Shown here in pieces: positions 25,658 through 33,986 of a stretch of 64,000 bases of DNA (the stretch's first letter is position 1; the number at the start of each line of letters is the position of its first letter). Source of the stretch: Paucisalibacillus globulus DSM 18846 (GTDB taxonomy: Bacteria > Bacillota > Bacilli > Bacillales > Amphibacillaceae); NCBI RefSeq assembly GCF_000482485.1, contig NZ_KI519440.1, positions 62,001 through 126,000 of the forward strand, read 5' to 3'. A program made the translations under genes and the position numbers. The notes beneath the pieces were generated by a model. That model ran no database searches, was not told the origin of the DNA, and saw only the letters and a list, made by a program, of their open reading frames with translations.

Positions 25658-26464
25658 ATGGATTTTACAAAAGAGTCGAATGCCTTTAAGGAATGGGTAC
25701 AATACAATAACATTCCTTCTAATGCCGTTCTTCTGTGGTTTGTATTAATGACGTTTAAGCATTCCATCAGCTGTCAAGGGAAATTTCAATTATCAAATTT
25801 AGTCGTACAACAATTTACTGGGTTATCCAAGCAAGGTTTAACGGATGCTAGAAGGAAGTTAGTAGATTTCAATCTATTAGACTACGAAAAAGGAAATAAA
25901 GGTAAAGATCCTAGCTATCAAATGAGGTCATTGGTCCACACCAATGACCAATCTGAATACGAGTTACATGACAAATTACATAAAAGTACCCAATCAAGCT
26001 CATTATCAGTCAGCCATGCGGAATCATCTTCTACCCAATCCAATACCCCATTGGTTCAAACTAGTAAATCAGTCCATAAGGCGGACTCATTTCATGATAA
26101 GAACGTATCTTTATATAGACAAAGACAAGACAAAAAAGAAGAATTAGAAATTGTCCATTTCTATGAGTCTCATATTGGAATATTGAGTCCACTTGCGAGA
26201 GAAAGATTACTAACTTGGCAGGAGAAATTTAGAGATGAAGTGATCTGTGCTGCGATTGAGATTGGGGCAGAACATGGGGCGAGGAAAGTTGGTTATGTCG
26301 TGAAGATTTTACAGGAATGGGAGCGGAATGGTCTGAAGACGGTAGGGGATGTGCTTGCTTATCGTCGGAAAAAACTAAATCATAGCCAGAAGACGTTTTA
26401 CTCGGATAAAAAGAATGGGCAAAGCTCTCATTCAATCTTTGATGAACTAAGGAGGGGAGGCTAG
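25658..26464 (+). CDS. DnaD-domain replication initiator, phage type
   Basis: 268 residues. The N-terminal 95 residues form a winged-helix primosome domain ('LSNLVVQQFTGLSKQGLTDAR'). A Ser/Gln/Thr-rich linker spans about 100-155, and a DnaD/DnaB_2 domain (about 160-240: 'IVHFYESHIGIL', 'GYVVKILQEW') follows. It would bind the element's origin and help load helicase. GGAGG precedes the ATG. It runs directly into the next gene (TAGTG, 1-bp overlap). Confidence 0.88.
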   Translation: MDFTKESNAFKEWVQYNNIPSNAVLLWFVLMTFKHSISCQGKFQLSNLVVQQFTGLSKQGLTDARRKLVDFNLLDYEKGNKGKDPSYQMRSLVHTNDQSEYELHDKLHKSTQSSSLSVSHAESSSTQSNTPLVQTSKSVHKADSFHDKNVSLYRQRQDKKEELEIVHFYESHIGILSPLARERLLTWQEKFRDEVICAAIEIGAEHGARKVGYVVKILQEWERNGLKTVGDVLAYRRKKLNHSQKTFYSDKKNGQSSHSIFDELRRGG

Positions 26465-26796
26465 TGAATCGGCAGGAAGCGGTTGATATATTGGAGACGA
26501 TTAAGCTGTTGTATCCGAAATATGAGTTGACGATGGAGAAGGGGAATATTCTAATCAGGATACTGGAGCAGATGGATTATAGGCTTGTGATGGAGAATCT
26601 CACGAATTATGTGGCTAGAAGTCCTTTTCCACCAACAATTGCGGATATTGCTGCCTATCCATCTGAGGATAATGTGAATTTGGAGCAAATGAAGATTTGG
26701 CGTGAGGAAGCAAGTAGGGTTCCAGATAGTATGAAGAAGGGTTTTCTGGAAGCTTTAACAAATCTAGTAAGGAGTTATGTGGTTCAGGTGGTATAA
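26464..26796 (+). CDS. replicative helicase loader/inhibitor, G39P-like
   Basis: 110 residues. The pattern 'ILETIKLLYPKYELT', 'MENLTNYVARSPFPPTIADI' matches the phage SPP1 G39P / helicase loader-inhibitor family, whose N-terminal fold acts with a DnaD-type initiator. The start is GTG with GGAGGGGAGG upstream, overlapping the DnaD stop. In phages a DnaB-like helicase gene normally follows; here the next gene is an Rpn nuclease, so the module is cut short. Confidence 0.8.
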   Translation: MNRQEAVDILETIKLLYPKYELTMEKGNILIRILEQMDYRLVMENLTNYVARSPFPPTIADIAAYPSEDNVNLEQMKIWREEASRVPDSMKKGFLEALTNLVRSYVVQVV

Positions 26797-26853
26797 TAAT
26801 TATAGAAAAACTTCTTAAGACATTCCCCAAATTCCCCACAAGGATGTGTACAT

Positions 26854-27723
26854 ATGTCTATTTCATTAGTGGTAAAAGAAGACACCAAGGATTACACACA
26901 CCATGATCAACTATTTAAAGAATTAATTCATCATTTTTTCGAGGAATTCCTTGAAGCATTTTTCCCACAAGTACATCAGCACATTGACTTTACAACTATA
27001 ACAGCATTGTCAGAAGAAATGTTCACAGATTTATTCGAAGGTGAAAGCCGTAGGGCAGATATTGTAATTGAAGCGAAGCATAAGGGTGAGGATACCATGC
27101 TTATAATCCATGTTGAACCACAGAGTTATCCTCAAAGTAAACCACCTTTTCATGAACGAATGTATCTTTATTACAGTCTTTTGTATAATAGGAATAGGAA
27201 ACCAATTCTGCCTATTGCTGTTTTTAGCTATGATGAAAATAGAACAGAAAAGGATGAATTTAATATCAAATTCCCGTATTTTCACGTATTAAAATTCAAT
27301 TTTCTTAAAGTAGAATTACGAAAAACGAATTGGCGTGAATATATAGAATCCAATAATCCGGTTGCTGCTGCTTTGCTAAGTAAAATGGGATTCACGGAAG
27401 AAGAAAGAGTTCAAGTTCGTTTGGAATTTCTTCGAATGATGACTAGTATGGAGTTAAATCCAGCGAAGGAAAGATTAATTTTTGGCTTTTTTGAGCGGTA
27501 CTTAAAATTAAATGAAAAGGAGGAGGCTATTCTTATGGAAAATATCAAGCATTTAGAAGAGGCGGATAAGATTATGGAACTCCCTATCTCCTGGGAAGAA
27601 AAAGGGAAAAAAGAAGAAAAGAAGAATATTGCCCGCACAATGCTAGAAAATGGCTATCCAATTAAGGAAATTCAAAAGCTTACTGGTCTTAATCGCAACG
27701 AAATCGAAAAGCTCAATCCATAA
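26854..27723 (+). CDS. Rpn-family recombination-promoting nuclease (PD-(D/E)xK)
   Basis: 289 residues. 'HDQLFKELI' near residue 19, 'RRADIVIEA' near 66 and 'IIHVEPQSY' near 81 give the D...ExQ catalytic pattern of the RpnA/YhgA-like PD-(D/E)xK nucleases. The C-terminus ends in a short helix-turn-helix (ENGYPIKEIQKLTGLNRNEI), as is common in the family. It may be a mobile DNA endonuclease promoting RecA-independent recombination. It has its own terminator. AAGGATG precedes the ATG. Confidence 0.88.
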   Translation: MSISLVVKEDTKDYTHHDQLFKELIHHFFEEFLEAFFPQVHQHIDFTTITALSEEMFTDLFEGESRRADIVIEAKHKGEDTMLIIHVEPQSYPQSKPPFHERMYLYYSLLYNRNRKPILPIAVFSYDENRTEKDEFNIKFPYFHVLKFNFLKVELRKTNWREYIESNNPVAAALLSKMGFTEEERVQVRLEFLRMMTSMELNPAKERLIFGFFERYLKLNEKEEAILMENIKHLEEADKIMELPISWEEKGKKEEKKNIARTMLENGYPIKEIQKLTGLNRNEIEKLNP

Positions 27724-27726
27724 TAG

Positions 27727-27754
27727 AAAGGGGAGCTAACACTCACTCCCCTTT
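27727..27754 (+). terminator. terminator after the Rpn nuclease
   Basis: AAAGGGGAG pairs with CTCCCCTTT; a weak T-containing tail follows. Confidence 0.7.
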
Positions 27755-27842
27755 CGTACATATGAAAACTATGGTATGACTGCAACTCATTCGTAATAGT
27801 TTAAAGGGTCAGACCCTAAAATTCCGAGGTGCACAGGATTAA

Positions 27843-28181
27843 GCAAGATATGATTATTTAAATTATTTAGGGGAATTGGAAAGGGTAGTCGTGGATAACC
27901 CTGGTACCAAAGGGTATTCCATATTGCTTACTAATGATCATTTATACTGGAAACCATCACAAAAGGAAAATGCAGTGGATAGAGACTTTCATATTTATGA
28001 TGGGCGAATTGTTTCTGAAATATGTTCGTGGAGTGAAGAAGCATCAAAAAGTACAACTTTGGGTAGGGAGGAACCAATAATATTTAATAATTCGTATCAC
28101 ATGAAATGGCAGCCTTATTTCTTATTCGGAAACAATAAAAATGAGGAATTTCGAGTGTTGATGAATGAAATTAGGAATTGA
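27843..28181 (+). pseudogene. C-terminal part of a truncated island protein
   Basis: The frame is open from just after a TAA at 27840 and reads into the only possible start, a TTG at 27876 with a badly spaced ribosome site. Residues before that TTG (YDYLNYLGELER) look like genuine coding sequence continuing the domain 'GYSILLTNDHLYW...FHIYDGRI...KSTTLGREEPI'. I recall this domain as the end of longer restriction-linked proteins of unknown function. So the 5' half has probably been lost, at a junction with a GGGTCAGACCCT-type repeat (27806-27818). Confidence 0.5.
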
Positions 28182-28367
28182 AGATTTGAATACCGAGTTT
28201 GCTATGGGAAATAAGGGGTAGAATTGTAGTGAAGTAAATCATACCAACTTCACATTTTTAATAAAGCATAGTATAATATCTGTAAATTAGATTTCAATGA
28301 ATAAAATAATACAGTAATACGAGGTGCTTATTGTGAGTGCGGTAGGTTCTAAATAGGAAAAAAATAA

Positions 28368-28438
28368 TGAAATAAATACGATGACAAAAGGGATTTATAT
28401 GGATTTCATACCCTTTGTTTTGTCATGGATTTATTTCA
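28368..28438. repeat. 71-nt long imperfect palindrome
   Basis: TGAAATAAAT...ATGACAAAA on the left pairs with TTTTGTCAT...ATTTATTTCA on the right, about 20 paired bases plus GGG/CCC. There is no T tail, so it is not a simple terminator. It lies in a 610-base gene-free region (28182-28793). Confidence 0.65.
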
Positions 28439-28556
28439 ATACCTATGAAGATACCTACAATACTTTATAAAGCGTGTAATGATGTTGAAATAGCTTTCTT
28501 AACGATAGCTTATTTCATTGTATTTGCATATGACACATGCCTTGTAAATGTAACGA

Positions 28557-28583
28557 AAGCTGCGGTATCCTCGCAGCTTTTTT
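28557..28583 (+). terminator. strong Rho-independent terminator with no gene in front
   Basis: AAGCTGCG pairs perfectly with CGCAGCTT and TTTT follows. No open gene ends here, so it may end a small RNA or a lost gene. Confidence 0.75.
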
Positions 28584-28589
28584 GGTAGT

Positions 28590-28672
28590 TAGGAAAGTAT
28601 AAAAAACTTTCCCCCGACATAAGAAAAACTAACACATTCGCTTGGGACTGAGCGAATGCGAGTTTTTCTAAT
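28590..28672. repeat. 83-nt double-hairpin dispersed repeat, copy B
   Basis: Same length and layout as copy A at 4105-4187: GGAAAGT/ACTTTCC hairpin, then AGAAAAACT...CATTCG / CGAATG...AGTTTTTCT. The longer stem is better conserved than its loop. Again it lies directly behind a terminator. Confidence 0.75.
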
Positions 28673-28793
28673 TATAGGATAACAATCTTTTACACCTGCA
28701 AAAAATACCGTGTCAGATGTAAATTTCATTGGAATCTAATGTGTAGGTATCTTCACGTATGATAAAAATAAATCATAGTGAGGAGAAATTATA

Positions 28794-30695
28794 GTGAATA
28801 GCATGACCTTTGAAAAGTTACAATACAACGAATTAAAAGGAATCGTTAAGTCTTATTGTGTAAGTGGACTAGGGAAAAACAGGATAGATAAATTGAAACC
28901 TAGCACAAGTATGAAAGTAGTTAAAAATCGTTTAAATGAAACGACTGAGGCACGCGCAATATTGGATGCAGTTGGTAATGTGCCATTTTTGGGAGTTTCT
29001 AATATTGAGAGTATTATTCAAAATCTTGAAAAAGGCATGATACTGGATCCGAGCGATTTGGTTAGTGTATCGGATTTTTTAAGAGGTTGTCGGAAAATAA
29101 AAAAGTTTATGTTGGATAAAGTGTTCTTTGCACCTGTAATCGCATCGTATGCAAATTCTATGTCTGAATTCAAACATGTGGAGGAAGAAGTTGACTTTTC
29201 AATTAAAGGAAATCGTATTGATTCAGCTGCAAGTAAGGAATTAAGACGAATAAGAAAAAATATTGATTCGGTTGAAGAAAAGATAAAGGACCGTTTAAAT
29301 AAATATTTAAGTAATAGTACCAATAAGAAGTATATTCAAGAATTTTTTATTAGTAAGAAAGATGATCGATATACCATACCGATTAAAGCTTCGTTTAAAA
29401 ATCAAGTTTTAGGAACAATTATTGAAGTTTCTTCTAAAGGATCAACGGTGTTTATCGAACCAAATACAGTTACAAAATTAAACGGAGAACTTGCAATACT
29501 GAAAGCTGAAGAAGCAATTGAAGAATATCAAATACTAGCTGCCTTATCAGGAATGATCTTAGAGAACTTGGATGATATCAAGATTAATCTGGATCTTATT
29601 AGTCAATATGATATGGTTTTTGCAAAAGCGAAATTCAGCAAACATATCGACGGAATAGAGCCCAATTTAAATGATATTGGTTATATAAAATTAGTTAGCT
29701 GTAAACACCCACTTTTATCAGGGGATGTTGTACCCCTTCATTTTGAAATTGGTGAAGATTACCGTAGCTTAATTGTTACGGGGCCAAATGCTGGTGGGAA
29801 AACGATTGTTCTCAAAACAATAGGATTAGTAACATTGGCAACAATGTCAGGTTTTCACATTACTGCGGATAAGGAGACAGAAATTTCGGTTTTTGAAAAT
29901 ATCTTTGTAGATATTGGTGACAATCAAAGTATCGAAAATGCACTTAGTACATTTTCATCTCATATGAAAAATCTTTCCGAAATAATGAGTGTATCTAATA
30001 ATCATTCTCTCTTACTATTTGATGAAATAGGAAGTGGTACAGAACCCAATGAGGGAGCGGCAATTGCGATTTCAATTCTAGAAGAATTTTATCATATGGG
30101 TTGTATTACAGTTGCAACAACACACTATGGAGAAATAAAACGGTTCTCAGAAATGCATAATGATTTTATGAATGCTGCCATGCAATTTAATAGTGAAACA
30201 TTAGAACCAAAATATAAGTTGATGATAGGTAAATCAGGGGAAAGTAATGCCCTTTGGATTTCTAAAAAGATGAATATACGAGAAAATGTGCTACAAAGAG
30301 CTAAAGAATATATGGGAAATAAAGAATATCAGTTAGACATGGTGAATGAAGGTAAAATAAGGAAACCTAAAATCAGCAATGAGAAAACCAAAGAGAAGTA
30401 TGAATTTAAGAAAGGGGATCGTGTGAAATTATTAGACCATAATGACTATGGAATTGTGTATAAAGAAATAGACAATTTCAATCAAGTTGTCGTGTTCTAT
30501 AACGGAGAGTTTATCAATGTAAATGAAAAGCGACTTGCACTAGAAGTACGAGCGCAGGAATTATATCCAGAGGGATATGATTTAGAAACATTGTTTATCG
30601 ATTACCATACACGGAAAATGCAGCATGATATAGAACGCGGTTCAAAAAAAGCACTTCGTAAAATTCAAAAGGAAATTCGAAAGAACAAAGACTAG
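28794..30695 (+). CDS. MutS2-like ATPase lacking the Smr domain
   Basis: 633 residues. A helical core and clamp (about 1-290) is followed by the MutS ATPase: Walker A GPNAGGKT (330-337), the 'STFSSHMKN' signature region near 385 and Walker B LLLFDEIGSG with Asp410-Glu411. The C-terminus has a KOW-like segment (KGDRVKLLDHNDYGIV) but stops before the Smr nuclease domain that makes true MutS2 about 780 residues. The start is GTG with GAGGAG upstream. It is a paralog of MutS2, perhaps acting in recombination control or ribosome rescue without nicking. Confidence 0.85.
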   Translation: MNSMTFEKLQYNELKGIVKSYCVSGLGKNRIDKLKPSTSMKVVKNRLNETTEARAILDAVGNVPFLGVSNIESIIQNLEKGMILDPSDLVSVSDFLRGCRKIKKFMLDKVFFAPVIASYANSMSEFKHVEEEVDFSIKGNRIDSAASKELRRIRKNIDSVEEKIKDRLNKYLSNSTNKKYIQEFFISKKDDRYTIPIKASFKNQVLGTIIEVSSKGSTVFIEPNTVTKLNGELAILKAEEAIEEYQILAALSGMILENLDDIKINLDLISQYDMVFAKAKFSKHIDGIEPNLNDIGYIKLVSCKHPLLSGDVVPLHFEIGEDYRSLIVTGPNAGGKTIVLKTIGLVTLATMSGFHITADKETEISVFENIFVDIGDNQSIENALSTFSSHMKNLSEIMSVSNNHSLLLFDEIGSGTEPNEGAAIAISILEEFYHMGCITVATTHYGEIKRFSEMHNDFMNAAMQFNSETLEPKYKLMIGKSGESNALWISKKMNIRENVLQRAKEYMGNKEYQLDMVNEGKIRKPKISNEKTKEKYEFKKGDRVKLLDHNDYGIVYKEIDNFNQVVVFYNGEFINVNEKRLALEVRAQELYPEGYDLETLFIDYHTRKMQHDIERGSKKALRKIQKEIRKNKD

Positions 30696-30786
30696 AGTTA
30701 GAAAACTTCTTCAACTTTCTAATCTAGAACTTTGTATTCAAATCATAATTGGTTTGATTCGTTAGGAAAAACTTTTCGCACGTATA

Positions 30787-30830
30787 GAAAAACCTGTATT
30801 CACTAAAGGATAAGTGAATACAGGTTTTCA
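30787..30830. terminator. bidirectional terminator between mutS2-like and arr
   Basis: A near-perfect stem of about 17 bp, GAAAACCTGTATTCACT with AGTGAATACAGGTTTTC, between convergent genes. Confidence 0.85.
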
Positions 30831-30854
30831 TGATATTTTAATAAATTATCGAGA

Positions 30855-31271
30855 TTAATCGTATATAACAGCCTTACCTTCTTCACGTAACTTCTCTAAA
30901 GATGTAAGCATATGATTTATTTGTTCATCAGAATGTCTTTCCCATGAACCTAATTCAGCTAGTATTTTCAGAGGAGATTTAGACCGATAAGAACGTGTTG
31001 GATTTCCCGGGAATCTTTTGTCCGTTACGTTCGGGTCATTTTCAAATTCACCTAATGGTTCTACAAGATAAATTCTTTCCTTTGCTTTCGATTTTGCTAA
31101 TTCTGCACCCCATTTAGCTGCTTCTAATGTTGCGGTGAAGTATATGTGGTTTGACTTTTTATCTTGATAGTTGGATACATGTTGAGGTACTAATAAATCT
31201 CCAATCTTTAGTTCTGCTTTTGTACCATGAAAAAAGGGACCATTGTCTAAGACAGCTTTATTATCATTCAT
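30855..31271 (-). CDS. arr: NAD+-rifampin ADP-ribosyltransferase
   Basis: 138 residues, the usual Arr length. It modifies the C23 hydroxyl of rifamycins with ADP-ribose and so confers resistance. His15 in FFHGTKA, Tyr44 in NHIYFTATLEAA and Asp84 in 'DPNVTDKRFPGNPTRS' match the three NAD-site residues of mycobacterial Arr (His19, Tyr49, Asp84). AGAGGTG before the ATG at 31271 sets the start; a longer frame adds 27 residues that do not belong to the family. It is a single gene behind a bidirectional terminator. No transposon is visible around it, so it may be an intrinsic chromosomal copy. Confidence 0.92.
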   Translation of the reverse strand: MNDNKAVLDNGPFFHGTKAELKIGDLLVPQHVSNYQDKKSNHIYFTATLEAAKWGAELAKSKAKERIYLVEPLGEFENDPNVTDKRFPGNPTRSYRSKSPLKILAELGSWERHSDEQINHMLTSLEKLREEGKAVIYD

Positions 31272-31472
31272 ACTGATACACCTCTTTAATTTGATTTGAT
31301 ATACAGTATAGTTTATAAAGAACAAAAAATGTAGTCTATAAATATTCTTCAAGGAGTGGTAAAATATAAGTATAGAGATTAAATTGGTCGGTTCACCTAC
31401 TACATATATAATCCAAAGTAAAAAGCAGTTTATCTACGGATCCTTATTCCATATTATATAGAATATTCATCC

Positions 31473-31514
31473 AAGGCATTTGTTCACATCAAAGAACAAA
31501 TGCCTTCTTTTTTT
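31473..31514 (+). terminator. Rho-independent terminator
   Basis: AAGGCATTTGTTC pairs perfectly with GAACAAATGCCTT, followed by a T-rich tail. It lies between arr and the lipoprotein gene and shields the latter; no gene on this strand ends at it. Confidence 0.75.
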
Positions 31515-31576
31515 GTATGGAAATAATATACATATAAAAGTGTTTAATTAATATCAATAGAAAGGGCGGAAATTTA

Positions 31577-32413
31577 TTGAAGAGACTAGGGGTATTCATT
31601 TTTATAGTAATGACGTTTTTTTACTTCCTTGTTGCTTGTGCTTCTTCAGATAATACAGGAAGTAAAGAATTAGAACAAGACAAAAAGGGGACAGAAAGTG
31701 TAGAAAGTAAACAAGAAGATGAGAGTGAGGAAACAAAGGAAGAAGATATAGAAAGTACAGAAGAGGAAACAGAATCCGAGAAAGCAGACACTAAGGAATA
31801 TGCAGCCTGTAAAGGTATATTGTTTTCAGTCGGGGAAGAAATTGACGGGCGTGTTTTAGCGGATTGTGTGATTGAGGCGATGCTTGTCCAGCAAACAGGA
31901 ACACATATTGTGAAGGATGAGAGTGGTATTACGACTACCGTAGATTTTAAATGGGATCCTCATTTTTCACTTGCTACACATAACGATGAATTTTCTGTCG
32001 TTCTTAAAGAAGATACTGGCTGGATGAAGACGTTGGATGGAAGGTGGATACAAGAGGACCCAAACTCCACTCATCCAGAAACCATAACGGCAAATGCCGT
32101 TATCAATGGGTATCGTGTATTTGCAGATCCACGTTTTATTGGTGAATTTTTGGCGATGGTCAACACGTGGACCGTTGCTGGTGAAGAACCAGTACCAGAT
32201 GCAGATTCTTTTGCAGATAAGGCATGGAAACTAACCACTGATGATGTGATTGATATGGAAATTTCTGTTGTATCTGACTTGGAGTTTTGGATAACCAGTG
32301 ATTATCTAGGTGCATATTTTGTTGCGACTGGAACCATGGGAAATGTTAGTGCAAGAACCTCTAATACGTTCACACAATGGGGAGGCGAGGTTGATATTCC
32401 GGAGCCAGAATAA
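31577..32413 (+). CDS. lipoprotein with acidic linker
   Basis: 278 residues. The N-terminus MKR, a hydrophobic stretch and LVAC (lipobox, Cys21) mark a surface lipoprotein. Residues about 26-75 are a Glu/Lys/Asp/Ser linker with extreme negative charge. The rest is a beta-rich domain containing 'FKWDPHFSLATHNDEFSVV' and 'TANAVINGYRVFADP'; family unknown. The start is TTG with AAGGGCGG upstream. It resembles the 14269 lipoprotein in layout only. Confidence 0.75.
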   Translation: MKRLGVFIFIVMTFFYFLVACASSDNTGSKELEQDKKGTESVESKQEDESEETKEEDIESTEEETESEKADTKEYAACKGILFSVGEEIDGRVLADCVIEAMLVQQTGTHIVKDESGITTTVDFKWDPHFSLATHNDEFSVVLKEDTGWMKTLDGRWIQEDPNSTHPETITANAVINGYRVFADPRFIGEFLAMVNTWTVAGEEPVPDADSFADKAWKLTTDDVIDMEISVVSDLEFWITSDYLGAYFVATGTMGNVSARTSNTFTQWGGEVDIPEPE

Positions 32414-33191
32414 AACGCTGTTACGATTTGGAAAAAGGCACAGAAAATGGAAAAGTAAGGAGGTAACTGAACAGACAGGTGAAAAAGAAGAACAAACGGC
32501 GGGAGAACAATTTAAAGAAGTTGATGATAATCTAGATGTAGAGAGATTTAAAACTGAAGATATCAATGAACAGTAGTAGCTCGAATCGTGGATTTATAGA
32601 ATTCGACATAATATGATTATTTCCGAGGAAATAATCATGAAATATAACTTTCTTTTGCAATAGGAAACGATTATATTCATGTATTCACTAGGATGGATGG
32701 ACGTTTAATCTATCGCCTTGTTCCACGTTTGCTTGGTACTCGATAAATCCAATTATTAGTATGGCTATTTATTAAGAAAGCCTTTGTTTATAGACGAAAA
32801 TAGCCATTTACCTTTAGGCATGATAATGCTCCCTTTCAGTAAAAAAATACACTAAATCCCTCTTTGTACGTAAAGGTGAAACAACCCGTGAAAAACCGCA
32901 TAGTTAGAAATGTATAGAAATGCTCTGTTATCCTCCGTTTAATTACGAATTCAAATGTAATCACATCCCGAATTTGTCGTATTTTGACAAACTTTGGGAT
33001 GTGATAGTGTTTTTAATCCAAAAGTCACGGTTCCAAACTACCATTATTGATTTTGATGCCTTATCTGGATTGAAATTTGATCATGTTAAAAGTACTATTA
33101 TAGGTAATATGAATTTACTGACAAATGTTACCATATTTCTTTATGGTGTATTTAGACGGAACACAATCAAATTTAAAAAGGGGGACCTCAA
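32414..33191 (+). other. gene-free stretch before the LXG operon
   Basis: Just after the lipoprotein stop a second frame ends in a hydrophilic acidic tail (VTEQTGEKEEQTAGEQFKE..., stop at 32576) that may be a frameshifted end of a lipoprotein. The rest is AT-rich, with one terminator-like hairpin at 32960 and no credible promoter consensus. A 91-codon frame at 32920-33195 crosses the hairpin and looks accidental. Confidence 0.4.
32960..33014 (+). terminator. large hairpin with T tail upstream of the LXG operon
   Basis: ATCACATCCC pairs with GGGATGTGAT, and an inner stem TTTGTC/GACAAA follows; TTTTT comes after it. It may insulate the operon or act as an attenuator in its leader. Confidence 0.6.
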
Positions 33192-33473
33192 ATGAGTGGA
33201 GAAATTAAACTTGTGGATGGACCTATCAAACAAGGGATAAGCCAATTAAATGGTTCCACAAGGGCGTTAGTTACTTCTTTTTATTCTTTTCAAAAAGGAG
33301 ATAACACGTTAGATATGGTTGATTCATTACTAGAAATAAACCAGTCCTTTGAAGATGTACTCATCACCTACCGCGAAATCATGGTAAAGCATGCTGGGAT
33401 GACAGAAGAGGCGATTGTTTCACTACAAGAAACAGAAAAATTGGTGGCATCTGGTATACGATTAATAAAATAA
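33192..33473 (+). CDS. small LXG partner protein (YwqI/TIGR04197-like)
   Basis: 93-residue helical protein starting MSGEIKLVDGPIKQGISQL. It has the WXG100-like size and helical-hairpin pattern of the small proteins co-encoded with LXG toxins, such as B. subtilis YwqI. It probably binds the LXG domain and helps target the toxin to the type VII secretion system. AAGGGGG precedes the ATG. First gene of the toxin operon. Confidence 0.75.
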   Translation: MSGEIKLVDGPIKQGISQLNGSTRALVTSFYSFQKGDNTLDMVDSLLEINQSFEDVLITYREIMVKHAGMTEEAIVSLQETEKLVASGIRLIK

Positions 33474-33523
33474 GTTGGATTAGACGGCTTAATTACTGTT
33501 CAATAAAATGTGAGGTGATTTTC

Positions 33524-33946
33524 ATGTCAGCGGACCTATATAGTATTAACTCCCAACTGTGGCAAATCCAAAGTTCCATCTGGGCTAGCAAGCAACAGTT
33601 GGAGCAGAAGAAGGAAGAATTACGGCGTTTAATGCAAGCTTTATCTGATTTAAGGCAAAACAAAAGTGATTTTATTACTATGAAAAGAATTTGTATCGAA
33701 CCAGAGCTAACCCCAAAAACACTCCACGGAGACCATGCTAATAAACTAGACACCTTCAGAAAGAACGAACTCCAAGTAAGTTTTCTAGCCATTCCAAATG
33801 AGCAAATAAGTTCTGCAGAAACTACCATAAGCAATAAGATTCTTAGTGTTCAAAATGAAATAGCTGCCCTTGAAAGTAGTATTGCTGGGTTAGAATCGAG
33901 CTACGCTTATCTTGTAAATCAAAAACAAATTCTGGAAAAGGCTTAA
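33524..33946 (+). CDS. LXG partner protein (YwqH/DUF5082-like)
   Basis: 140 residues, almost wholly coiled coil: a helix with 'SKQQLEQKKEELRRLMQAL', a central break and a second helix 'ILSVQNEIAALESSIAGLE'. The start at 33524 has GAGGTGA eight bases upstream. Size, coiled coils and position between a YwqI-like gene and an LXG gene match YwqH. Likely a secretion chaperone or co-secreted partner. Confidence 0.75.
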   Translation: MSADLYSINSQLWQIQSSIWASKQQLEQKKEELRRLMQALSDLRQNKSDFITMKRICIEPELTPKTLHGDHANKLDTFRKNELQVSFLAIPNEQISSAETTISNKILSVQNEIAALESSIAGLESSYAYLVNQKQILEKA

Positions 33947-33986
33947 AACATCCAACTAAATTCTTTCCCATAATGGAGGTGGGGAC

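Larger units (their letters stand above)
28446..28755. repeat. 310-bp segment bounded by a 14-bp perfect inverted repeat
   Basis: TGAAGATACCTACA at 28446-28459 and TGTAGGTATCTTCA at 28742-28755. Between them lie a terminator, copy B of the 83-nt repeat and AT-rich DNA, with no gene. The flanks show no target-site duplication. Confidence 0.5.

Noticed and set aside
28182-28793. tRNA or riboswitch in the gap before the MutS2-like gene
   Set aside because: No cloverleaf, T-loop or known aptamer core seen; only hairpins and repeats.
32920-33195. 91-codon frame upstream of the LXG operon
   Set aside because: It spans a strong hairpin and overlaps the next gene's start without a ribosome site.
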